Assembly: GCA_003233535.1 (NCBI GenBank)
Contig: QIMA01000181.1
Span: forward strand, 1 to 5,598
Direction of reading: 5' to 3'
Source: Rhodanobacteraceae bacterium
GTDB lineage: Bacteria > Pseudomonadota > Gammaproteobacteria > Xanthomonadales > SZUA-5
DNA: 5,598 nucleotides
The stretch's first letter is position 1, and each line of letters begins with the position of its first letter. The position numbers and the translations under genes are program-made. Below are positions 1 through 5,546 of this stretch, piece by piece. The notes below the pieces were generated by a model. It made no database searches and had not been told where the DNA came from. It saw nothing but the letters and a program-made list of their open reading frames with translations.

Positions 1-938
1 ACTTGGCGCTGCTGCAGCCGGGCGACACGATTCTAGGCATGAGTCTGGCCCACGGCGGTCATCTGACTCACGGCGCCAAGGTCAGTTTCTCCGGTAAGCT
101 GTTCAATGCGGTCCAGTACGGGCTGAACATGAACAACGAAGAGCTCGACTACGACGAGATGCAGCGCTTGGCCGACGAGCACAAGCCGAAGATGCTGATC
201 GGCGGCTTTTCCGCATATTCGCAGATCGTCGATTGGAAGCGCATGCGCGAGATCGCTGACAGCGTCGGCGCTTATTTCGTGGTCGACATGGCCCACGTTG
301 CTGGCTTAGTGGCCGCGGGCGTCTATCCCAGCCCGGTACCGCACGCGCACGTTTGCACCAGCACCACGCACAAAACGCTGCGCGGTCCACGCGGCGGCAT
401 CATCCTGGCAATGAGCAACCCGGAAATCGAAAAGAAACTGCAGTCCTCCGTGTTCCCCGGAACGCAAGGTGGCCCGTTGATGCACGTGATCGCGGCCAAA
501 GCAGTCGCCTTCAAAGAGGCGCTGGAACCCGAGTTCAAGGACTACCAGGCGCAGGTGATCAAGAATGCGCAGGGAATGGCCGACACCATGCTCCGCCGCG
601 GCTACAAAGTGGTCTCCAACGGCACCCGCAACCATCTGTTCCTGCTTAGCTTGGTCGGCAAAGAGCTGACCGGCAAAGTCGCCGAGGAAACCCTCGGCCG
701 AGCCAATATCACGGTCAACAAGAACGCCGTTCCTGGCGATCCGCGTTCACCTTTCATCACCTCTGGTCTACGCCTAGGCACGCCCGCAATCACCACCCGC
801 GGCTACAAAGAGCCCCAGTCCGTCGCCCTCGCCCACTGGATCTGCGATGTGCTCGATGACCCCGAGAACGAGCAGGTGATCAGCAGCGTACGTGACAACG
901 TGGTGAGGCAGTGTCGGGAGTTTCCGCTGTATGGCTGA
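1..938 (+). CDS. glyA: Serine hydroxymethyltransferase, 5'-truncated by the window edge
   Basis: This cytosolic PLP enzyme interconverts serine plus tetrahydrofolate with glycine plus 5,10-methylenetetrahydrofolate, the main source of one-carbon units for purines, thymidylate and methionine. The frame is open from the window edge (first whole codon at 3) to TGA at 936-938 and gives 311 residues. Aligned from memory to the 417-residue E. coli enzyme, about 105 N-terminal residues lie outside the window. Visible hallmarks are HGGHLTHG at residues 17-24, FSAYS with S70, VDMAHVAG with D95 (contacts the PLP pyridine nitrogen) and H98, the PLP-lysine motif [13 protein letters not shown] with Schiff-base K124 (E. 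coli K229), [21 protein letters not shown], and [10 protein letters not shown] with substrate-carboxylate-binding R257 (E. coli R363). No catalytic residue is missing in the visible part. The stop codon lies inside a heptamer repeat. nrdR follows on the same strand after 208 bp, and no Rho-independent terminator is visible between them. Confidence 0.98.
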   Translation, partial: LALLQPGDTILGMSLAHGGHLTHGAKVSFSGKLFNAVQYGLNMNNEELDYDEMQRLADEHKPKMLIGGFSAYSQIVDWKRMREIADSVGAYFVVDMAHVAGLVAAGVYPSPVPHAHVCTSTTHKTLRGPRGGIILAMSNPEIEKKLQSSVFPGTQGGPLMHVIAAKAVAFKEALEPEFKDYQAQVIKNAQGMADTMLRRGYKVVSNGTRNHLFLLSLVGKELTGKVAEETLGRANITVNKNAVPGDPRSPFITSGLRLGTPAITTRGYKEPQSVALAHWICDVLDDPENEQVISSVRDNVVRQCREFPLYG

Positions 939-948
939 GGGCTGAGGG
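933..948. repeat. Heptamer repeat at the glyA 3' end, left arm of an inverted pair
   Basis: The 16 bases GGCTGAGGGCTGAGGG hold a little over two copies of the heptamer GGGCTGA. The first TGA (936-938) is the glyA stop codon, so the repeat overlaps the last codons of the gene. One further isolated GGGCTGAG lies at 958-965. The exact reverse complement occurs within the larger array at 1111-1141, for example at 1115-1130 and again one unit along at 1122-1137. In RNA the two ends could therefore pair over 16 bp in more than one register, enclosing about 170 nt. Confidence 0.85.
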
Positions 949-1110
949 TGTATGACCGGGCTGAGCAGGATTTTGCTTTTGCTAACGACCTGCAACTAAA
1001 TTCATGGGGTGTATCTAAATTGATTACGTGTCAGAACAAAGAACTGTTGGAAGCCACTGCAGTGAGTTTGTTTCCGTTGGAGCGGCGTCCTAAGTCGCGC
1101 TTTGGGCAAC
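949..1110. other. glyA-nrdR intergenic region, no gene seen
   Basis: This stretch looks richer in A+T than the genes beside it and has no convincing coding frame. It contains a perfect 10-bp palindrome CACTGCAGTG at 1055-1064, a small possible stem GCAGG/CCTGC (965-969 with 989-993), and two copies of GTTGGA (1046-1051 and 1076-1081). A weak sigma70-like pair can be drawn as TTGCTT at 973-978 and TAAATT at 997-1002 with an 18-nt spacer. The match is poor, and it is only a guess at an nrdR promoter. I see no clear NrdR-box pair, riboswitch fold or tRNA. Confidence 0.4.
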
Positions 1111-1141
1111 TCAGCCCTCAGCCCTCAGCCCTCAGCCCTCA
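1111..1141. repeat. Tandem heptamer array TCAGCCC x 4.4 abutting nrdR
   Basis: Four perfect head-to-tail copies of TCAGCCC (1111-1117, 1118-1124, 1125-1131, 1132-1138) are followed by TCA. The array is the reverse complement of the GGGCTGA repeats at the end of glyA. It ends only five bases (ATAAA) before the nrdR ATG, so it occupies the positions where a Shine-Dalgarno sequence would lie, and it contains no purine-rich SD-like stretch. The 7-bp unit is not a multiple of three, so copy-number change would shift any frame reading through it. Confidence 0.95.
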
Positions 1142-1146
1142 ATAAA

Positions 1147-1653
1147 ATGCGCTGCCCCTTCTGCGGCCATGACGACACCCGCGTCATCGATACCCGCGTA
1201 ACCGAAGACGGTCTACAGGTGCGCCGGCGGCGCGAGTGCCCGCAGTGTTTGGCGCGTTTTTCGACCTTCGAGAACGCCGAACTCAAGCTACCGGCGATCA
1301 TCAAGCGCGACGAGCGACGTGAGCCTTTTAGTGAGCCCAAACTGCGCGGTGGTCTCGAGCGGGCCTGCGAAAAGCGGCCCGTATCGCTGAAGCAGATCGA
1401 CCGCGTGATCGACGTTGTGGTGAAAAAACTGCGAACCTCGGGCGAGCGCGAAGTGAGCGCTAAGCAGTTGGGCGACTGGGTGATGGCCGAGATGAAGAAT
1501 CTCGACCAAGTTGCCTACGTGCGCTTTGCATCGGTTTATCGCCGCTTCGAGGACGTGCAGGCGTTTCGCGAGGAAATCGAGAGCCTGGAAAAGGATCTAC
1601 CGGTTGAGTTACGCAATCGGCAGCTGCCGCTGCTGGACGACCCGGACGAGTAG
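1147..1653 (+). CDS. nrdR: Transcriptional repressor NrdR
   Basis: NrdR is a zinc-ribbon, ATP-cone repressor that senses ATP/dATP and represses ribonucleotide reductase operons by binding paired NrdR boxes. The 168-residue product begins MRCPFCG, the family's usual N-terminus, which fixes the start at ATG 1147. A zinc ribbon spans residues 1-42 with cysteines C3, C6, C31 and C34 and the basic DNA-contacting stretch RRRREC (26-31). The ATP-cone covers about residues 47-137 and includes IIKRDERREPF (51-61), ACEKRPVS (73-80), SGEREV, and VAYVRFASVYRRFEDV near its end. The protein is about 19 residues longer than E. coli NrdR (149), because of a tail ending QLPLLDDPDE. A TTG start at 1102 would add 15 residues encoded largely by the heptamer array and is unlikely. 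No Shine-Dalgarno is visible. The gene follows glyA on the same strand, a common pairing. The usual downstream riboflavin genes are absent, replaced by a convergent transporter. Confidence 0.97.
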   Translation: MRCPFCGHDDTRVIDTRVTEDGLQVRRRRECPQCLARFSTFENAELKLPAIIKRDERREPFSEPKLRGGLERACEKRPVSLKQIDRVIDVVVKKLRTSGEREVSAKQLGDWVMAEMKNLDQVAYVRFASVYRRFEDVQAFREEIESLEKDLPVELRNRQLPLLDDPDE

Positions 1654-1916
1654 TGACAGGTTGCGGCTGGCAGAGCCGATGCTTGCTTCGGCAACTAGAG
1701 CCAGCCTGAGCATCCCAAGGAACGCTGAGCGCAACGCGGGCGTCAAGCGGCCTAAAGAGCCTCAAACGTTATCGCAGGCGTGCTACGCAAGCGCTGACGC
1801 GATCGGCTGCGCGTGCGCCGACCAGAGAACCGAAACGGTCACTCGCTCACGGACGTTGCCCGCTAGCGCACACAACAAGCGCGCGAACGGCGAGATCATT
1901 CGACGAAAGCCGAGCC
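1654..1916. other. Convergent intergenic region downstream of nrdR, no gene seen
   Basis: The 263 bases after the nrdR stop hold no gene that I can support. The open plus-strand frame running through here is a continuation of an out-of-frame nrdR reading and resembles nothing I know. A second stop (TGA, 1654-1656) directly follows the nrdR TAG. A weak CGGCT/AGCCG stem lies shortly after the stop, but no T-run follows it, so I do not call a terminator for nrdR. No tRNA or riboswitch fold is apparent. The sequence may be decayed former coding DNA or an untranslated tail. Confidence 0.4.
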
Positions 1917-1961
1917 AAAAAACCGAACAGCCCCCGACATCGAATCCGATGCCGAGGGCTG
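1917..1961 (-). terminator. Rho-independent terminator of the POT transporter gene
   Basis: Read on the minus strand, a 15-bp stem (arms 1947-1961 and 1928-1942) closes a 4-nt loop (1943-1946). A short GTTCGG linker follows, then a run of six T (1922-1917). The two imperfect positions are G-U wobbles in minus-strand RNA but A/C mismatches in plus-strand RNA, and only the minus side has a T-run. The signal therefore ends transcription from the POT gene, whose stop is at 1987-1989, about 26 bp upstream of the stem. It is not a good terminator for nrdR. Confidence 0.88.
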
Positions 1962-1986
1962 CCGGCTAGCCGTCTAGACTCCGTGG

Positions 1987-3558
1987 CTAACGGCCCTGTG
2001 GATGTACACCACCTGCTTGAGCTTCACCGATCTCACTTTGGCCAGCCAACTCCGGCTCGGAGTCGCGCAAGGTATCGAGATGCATCAGCCGGCCGATTAA
2101 CGGCGATATCGCGACCATCGCTACGCCTACACCGACGGCAGTCCAGCCGACGGTCGAGTAGACAGAGATCACCGCGTCTGCGTCGGCGCCTTCTGCACCA
2201 GTCGCTGCAGCAATCAGGCCGGCTGCAAAATTGCCGGTTGCCGCAGCGAAGAACCACGTACCCATGATCAGACTGGCCAAGTGTGCGGGCGACAGCCGGT
2301 TCATCGCCGACAGACCCACCGGTGACAGACACAACTCACCGGTCGTGTGCAGCAGGTAAATCAGGAAGATAAACACCACCGGGGTGAGGTTGCCGGTGCC
2401 AGCCGCCGTTGCGCCAGCGACCAAAACCAGGAAGCCCGCGCCCAGCTGAATAACGCCGAGGCCAAACTTAGCCGGAGCCGAGGGCTCCATGCCACGCTTG
2501 GCGAGCGCCATCCAAAGCAGCGCAAAAATCGGTCCGAGCAGGACGATATAGATTGCGTTGATCGACTGGAACACGGACGCAGGGACGTCGAATCCGAGCA
2601 TCACGCGATCAACCGAGCGATCAGTAAACAGGTTCAGCGACGACCCCGCCTGTTCAAACAGCGCCCAGAACAAGATTGAGCCGAAGATCAGATAGAGCGC
2701 TGCGAAAATCCGATCACGATCTTCACTCGGCAGCTTGAATACCGCCGTGTACAGGACATAGCTCACTAGGACAGCACCTGCGCCCATAAGCAATCCACCG
2801 ACCAAGGACTGGTACTGGATAAGCAGCCAAACCACGCCCACCGCGCAGAAACTTGCGGCGTACAGCAGCCATTCGAACTTGATCCCCATCACTGGCCGTT
2901 CTAAACGCGCTGGATCGCAGGGTTCGCCGCGACCAAGCAACAGTGGCTTGCCCCAAATGAACACGATCAGGCCCAGCAACATGCCGAAGCCAGCAGCGCC
3001 AAAACCGTATGACCAGCCATAGGTTTGGCCAAGATAACCGGCCACGATTGCGCCGAAGGCCGCACCTAAATTGATGCCCACGTAGAAGATCGTGTAGGCG
3101 GGGTCGCGACGAATATCGGTGCGCGAGTAGAGCTGACCTACGATGACCGAAATGTTCGCTTTGAGGAAGCCGGAGCCGACGATGATGAACGACAATGCCA
3201 GCCAGAAGACGTTGAGTGCCGCACCATCTTGACCACCATCACCCTCAAACGCCATCAGAAAGTGGCCGAAGGTCAGCAACACTGCGCCGAACAGTACCGC
3301 TTTGCGTTGACCCAGGTAGCGATCTGCTAGGTAACCGCCAATGACCGGCGTGATGTAGACCAGCGCGGTGTAAGCACCGTAGATAACCGAGGCTTCGCTA
3401 TCGGTGAACAGCCAGTGCTGCACAAGATAGAAGATGAGTAATGCACGCATCCCGTAGTAGGAGAAACGCTCCCACATCTCGGCGAAGAACAGGACGTACA
3501 GGCCACGGGGATGGCCAAGAAAGGTTTTCCCTTCGTCGGTGTGTGCTGGAGGATTCAT
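1987..3558 (-). CDS. POT/PTR2-family proton-coupled di-/tripeptide transporter
   Basis: This inner-membrane major-facilitator protein is predicted to import di- and tripeptides with protons. The chosen start is ATG at 3558, giving 523 residues. Family signatures are present in order: AEMWERFSYYG in helix 1 (residues 26-36, the ExxERFxYYG proton/peptide motif with E27, E30, R31 and Y35), ADRYLGQRK after helix 2 (78-86), the helix-4 lysine in GFLKANIS (K133), FYVGINLGAAFG in helix 5 (158-169, PTR2 signature), ALFEQAGSSLNLF in helix 7 (E302) and GELCLSPVGLS in helix 10 (E408, S412). The helix-4 motif reads KANIS where KPNIS is usual. Length fits the prokaryotic POT group with two extra helices (14 TM). 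The C-terminal tail (about 495-523) is hydrophilic. The frame is open upstream to a GTG at 3672, but the added 38 residues look non-natural. The terminator at 1917-1961 follows, and the AbgT-family gene lies 275 bp upstream. The exact peptide specificity cannot be read from sequence. Confidence 0.96.
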   Translation of the reverse strand: MNPPAHTDEGKTFLGHPRGLYVLFFAEMWERFSYYGMRALLIFYLVQHWLFTDSEASVIYGAYTALVYITPVIGGYLADRYLGQRKAVLFGAVLLTFGHFLMAFEGDGGQDGAALNVFWLALSFIIVGSGFLKANISVIVGQLYSRTDIRRDPAYTIFYVGINLGAAFGAIVAGYLGQTYGWSYGFGAAGFGMLLGLIVFIWGKPLLLGRGEPCDPARLERPVMGIKFEWLLYAASFCAVGVVWLLIQYQSLVGGLLMGAGAVLVSYVLYTAVFKLPSEDRDRIFAALYLIFGSILFWALFEQAGSSLNLFTDRSVDRVMLGFDVPASVFQSINAIYIVLLGPIFALLWMALAKRGMEPSAPAKFGLGVIQLGAGFLVLVAGATAAGTGNLTPVVFIFLIYLLHTTGELCLSPVGLSAMNRLSPAHLASLIMGTWFFAAATGNFAAGLIAAATGAEGADADAVISVYSTVGWTAVGVGVAMVAISPLIGRLMHLDTLRDSEPELAGQSEIGEAQAGGVHPQGR

Positions 3559-3576
3559 CACTGCATCGCTACTCCC
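3559..3576 (-). promoter_or_regulatory. POT translation initiation region with an overlapping two-codon ORF
   Basis: On the minus strand the order is GGGAG (3576-3572), five bases, ATG CAG TGA (3566-3558), where the last TGA shares its A with the transporter ATG (TGATG). The Shine-Dalgarno-like GGGAG is 13 nt from the transporter ATG, which is long, and 10 nt from an in-frame GTG at 3561-3559. It is 5 nt from the out-of-frame mini-ORF ATG, which is a good spacing. Either the GTG is used (adding one residue) or initiation at the ATG is coupled to the mini-ORF. Confidence 0.4.
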
Positions 3577-3671
3577 GAAACCGGACCGACCACCGAAACG
3601 GGCAGGCGCTCCAAACAATTGAAAACTCTGCGCCCGCGCAAGAGCCCTGGGCACAGAAAACGAGGGGGCCA

Positions 3672-3701
3672 CGTGTACCCCAAGCGCGTGCTGCGAGTCA
3701 A
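3672..3701 (-). promoter_or_regulatory. Candidate sigma70 promoter for the POT gene
   Basis: On the minus strand, TTGACT (3701-3696; five of six matches to TTGACA) is followed after 18 nt by TACACG (3677-3672; about three of six matches to TATAAT). It lies roughly 110-140 bp upstream of the transporter start and just inside the 39-bp repeat copy at 3724-3762. The -35 is good and the -10 is poor, so this is a weak prediction. Confidence 0.25.
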
Positions 3702-3723
3702 AGGAAACCCATGCTGCAGCGCA

Positions 3724-3762
3724 GCGCGATCATCGCGCGAGTTCATGAAATATCCGGGCTAG
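3724..3762 (+). repeat. 39-bp inverted repeat, copy A
   Basis: The unit begins with GCGCGATCATCGCGC (3724-3738), a near-palindrome, runs through the palindrome TTCATGAA (3742-3749), and ends ATCCGGGCTAG (3752-3762). The same 39 bases occur in reverse complement at 5508-5546 with a single difference (T at 3751 against C in the other copy's corresponding strand). Similarity stops abruptly on both sides. The copy sits between the AbgT stop and the POT promoter candidate, with its CTAG end facing the AbgT gene. The pattern suggests a dispersed repeat or the end of a mobile element, but no transposase is present. Confidence 0.93.
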
Positions 3763-3772
3763 TCCGCTCGTA

Positions 3773-3806
3773 AGCCCCCGCTACGGCTTGCGTTCGTGCG
3801 GGGGCT
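3773..3806. other. Strong GC hairpin downstream of the AbgT gene
   Basis: Arms AGCCCCCGC (3773-3781) and GCGGGGGCT (3798-3806) pair over 9 bp. After a bulged T (3782), a further ACG/CGT (3783-3785 with 3795-3797) extends the stem, leaving a 9-nt loop. It starts about 28 bp past the AbgT stop codon on the minus strand. Neither side carries a T-run, so it is not a classical Rho-independent terminator. It may be an attenuating or mRNA-stabilising hairpin, or a REP-like element. Confidence 0.7.
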
Positions 3807-3833
3807 AGCAATGCCAGGCGCAGCCTAAATCGA

Positions 3834-5393
3834 CTAGGGCACTGGGTAAACGTGGCTAGCGCCGAGTCCCAGGGGAATTCCTAGCGCCCAAAAACCAACC
3901 AGGAACGCGGTCCAAGTCACCAGCAGCGCGATAGAATACGGCAGCATCAGCGCCAGCAGCGTACCTATGCCACTGTTCTTGCAGTACTTCTGACAGAACA
4001 CCACGATCAGCGGGAAGTACGGCATTAGCGGGGTGATGATGTTGGTGCTGGAGTCACCCACGCGATAGGCCGCCTGAGTTAGATCCGGCGATATACCCAA
4101 CTGCATCAGCATCGGCACCATGATTGAACCGATCAACGCCCACTTAGCCGACGCCGATCCAATCAGCAGATTGACCATGCCGGTGAGCAAGACCATACCA
4201 ACCAAGGTCAACGCTGTCGGCATCCCTAACGCTTGCAGCGTGTTGGCGCCCTTGATCGCCATCAGTGCGCCGAGGCCGCTTTGGCCGAAGGCGTAAATGA
4301 ACTGCGCGCAGAAGAAGGCCATGACGATGTAATAGCCCATCCCGCTCATCGCTTTGCTCATGCCGTTAATCACGTCGCGATGAGTCTTCACCGTGCCCGA
4401 TACATAGCCGTAGACCACGCCGGGGATCAGAAAGAAGACAAAGATCAGGGTCACGATGGACTGCATTAGCGGTGCTTGAGACACCGCCAACTGGCCGTCC
4501 GGCGAACGCCAGGGCGAACCCTCCGGCAGCGCGGTGAGCAGCAGCACCAGCACGCTCAAAACCATTGCCACCACCGACCAAAGCAAACCCGCCGACTCGT
4601 TCGGCGACAGATCCTCCATGGTTGGCAGCGAATCCAGGTCACCGTCGACCTCAGTGGCTTTCAGCCGCGGCTCGATCACCTTGTCGGTGAGGAACCAGCC
4701 CACCAGCATGATCAGCAGCGTCGAGGAGGTGGTGAAATAATAGTTGTTCAGCGGATTGACCAACACTTCGGGATCGGTCAACTGCGCGGCGGCCTGAGTG
4801 AGCCCGGAGAGCAGCGGATCTAAGCTGGACGGCACGAACAGAGTGGCCGAAAAACCGCCTGACACGCCGGCAAAAGCGGCGGCGATGCCGGCCAGCGGAT
4901 GCCGACCAGCGGCGTAGAAAATCACCGCACCCAGCGGAATGACCAGCACGTAGCCGGCATCGACCGCCACGTGAGACAAGATGCCGACCGCAATCAGCGC
5001 CGGAGTCAGCAGCATCTTCGGCGTGACGCCGAGAATGGCCCGCAGCGCCGCGTTGATGAATCCGGTGTGCTCGGCCACGCCCAAACCGAGCATGGCGACC
5101 AGAACCACGCCCAAGGGCGGGAACATGACGAAAGTTCTGACCATCTGCGCGGCGAACGCAGTAATCGAAGAACCGGACAGCAGATTGGTGACGCTCATCG
5201 CCTCGCCGGTACGCGGATCGACCTCGGTGAAGGTCATTCCGGACAACAGCCAGGAAGCGACCCACACTGCCAGCATCAGCAGTAAAAACAGCAATGCCGG
5301 ATCGGGCAAGCGATTACCGACTCGCTCGATCCAGTCCAAGGCTCGGTAAACTAAGCCGCGCGAAGCGGTTGGCGCAACATTCTGAGCGGTCAT
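3834..5393 (-). CDS. AbgT-family transporter (p-aminobenzoyl-glutamate transporter / MtrF-like)
   Basis: This inner-membrane protein belongs to the AbgT family, whose members include E. coli AbgT (p-aminobenzoyl-glutamate uptake) and the gonococcal MtrF and Alcanivorax YdaH proteins (sulfonamide efflux). It has 519 residues against about 508-522 in those proteins. The N-terminus has the family opening of a short amphipathic stretch followed by NRLPDPALLF (27-36). Typical segments follow, including SHVAVDAGYVLVIPLGA (140-156), GFSATLFVPSSLDPLL (180-195), a cytosolic loop around 237-268, and GSASAKWALIGSIMVPM (412-428). Residues reported as important in MtrF can be placed: D192 (MtrF D193), S415, W418, P436, R444, D447 and P455 (MtrF S417, W420, P438, R446, D449, P457, a constant offset of two). 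ATG at 5393 has a weak AGAGA Shine-Dalgarno 7 nt upstream. Import of pABA-glutamate and antifolate efflux cannot be told apart from sequence. The gene is bracketed by the 39-bp inverted repeats. Confidence 0.96.
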   Translation of the reverse strand: MTAQNVAPTASRGLVYRALDWIERVGNRLPDPALLFLLLMLAVWVASWLLSGMTFTEVDPRTGEAMSVTNLLSGSSITAFAAQMVRTFVMFPPLGVVLVAMLGLGVAEHTGFINAALRAILGVTPKMLLTPALIAVGILSHVAVDAGYVLVIPLGAVIFYAAGRHPLAGIAAAFAGVSGGFSATLFVPSSLDPLLSGLTQAAAQLTDPEVLVNPLNNYYFTTSSTLLIMLVGWFLTDKVIEPRLKATEVDGDLDSLPTMEDLSPNESAGLLWSVVAMVLSVLVLLLTALPEGSPWRSPDGQLAVSQAPLMQSIVTLIFVFFLIPGVVYGYVSGTVKTHRDVINGMSKAMSGMGYYIVMAFFCAQFIYAFGQSGLGALMAIKGANTLQALGMPTALTLVGMVLLTGMVNLLIGSASAKWALIGSIMVPMLMQLGISPDLTQAAYRVGDSSTNIITPLMPYFPLIVVFCQKYCKNSGIGTLLALMLPYSIALLVTWTAFLVGFWALGIPLGLGASHVYPVP

Positions 5394-5479
5394 AGCACGA
5401 TCTCTAAGGCTCTAGCAGCCAGCGAGATTAGCACCACCTCGCCGAAAGACCCGGCGCAAGATTTGACGATCGCAAGAAT

Positions 5480-5496
5480 CGACGCAAAAAGCGTCG
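5480..5496. other. Small perfect hairpin/palindrome upstream of the AbgT gene
   Basis: CGACGC, AAAAA, GCGTCG form a 6-bp perfect inverted repeat with a 5-nt A loop, about 87-103 bp upstream of the AbgT start. Neither side has a following T-run, so it is not a typical terminator. It could be an operator for a dimeric regulator of the divergent region. I see no convincing sigma70 promoter between it and the AbgT start. Confidence 0.45.
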
Positions 5497-5507
5497 CTTA
5501 GTTGACT

Positions 5508-5546
5508 CTAGCCCGGATGTTTCATGAACTCGCGCGATGATCGCGC
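5508..5546 (-). repeat. 39-bp inverted repeat, copy B
   Basis: This is the reverse complement of 3724-3762 with one substitution (38 of 39 identical). On the plus strand it starts CTAGCCCGGAT (5508-5518), continues through TTCATGAA (5521-5528) and ends GCGCGATGATCGCGC (5532-5546). It lies about 115 bp upstream of the AbgT start. Together the two copies enclose 1,745 bp (3763-5507) that hold the whole AbgT gene, its leader and the GC hairpin. No target-site duplication is visible outside the pair. Confidence 0.93.

Noticed and set aside
1111..1141. CRISPR-like array
   Set aside because: The units are 7 bp, directly tandem and without spacers, so it is a simple tandem repeat.
1102..1146. N-terminal extension of NrdR from TTG 1102
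   Set aside because: It would be encoded largely by the heptamer array, and NrdR proteins begin directly with M-x-C-P-F-C. ATG 1147 fits exactly.
939..1146. NrdR-box autoregulatory site, or a glycine or tetrahydrofolate riboswitch
   Set aside because: I found no paired NrdR-box-like palindromes at the expected spacing and no recognisable riboswitch core.
1511..1969. 152-residue plus-strand ORF over the nrdR 3' end and the intergenic region
   Set aside because: It overlaps nrdR out of frame, runs through the minus-strand terminator and resembles no family I know.
1965..1980. Clustered CTAG motifs near the POT stop
   Set aside because: CTAG also occurs often elsewhere in the window, including inside genes, so the cluster is not remarkable here.
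3559..3672. N-terminal extension of the POT transporter from GTG 3672 (38 residues)
   Set aside because: The added segment has no family similarity that I recognise. The sequence from ATG 3558 leads straight into helix 1 at the usual distance.
3773..3806. Rho-independent terminator of the AbgT gene
   Set aside because: The hairpin is strong, but no T-run follows it on either strand, so it is listed only as a hairpin.
4651..5265. 204-residue minus-strand ORF overlapping the AbgT gene
   Set aside because: It is arginine- and alanine-rich in an alternative frame of a clear AbgT-family gene, as expected for a shadow ORF in GC-rich DNA.
3724..5546. Calling the segment between the 39-bp repeats a composite transposon or IS
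   Set aside because: There is no transposase or recombinase frame, no target-site duplication, and the enclosed gene is an ordinary transporter. It is kept as a finding rather than a mobile-element call.
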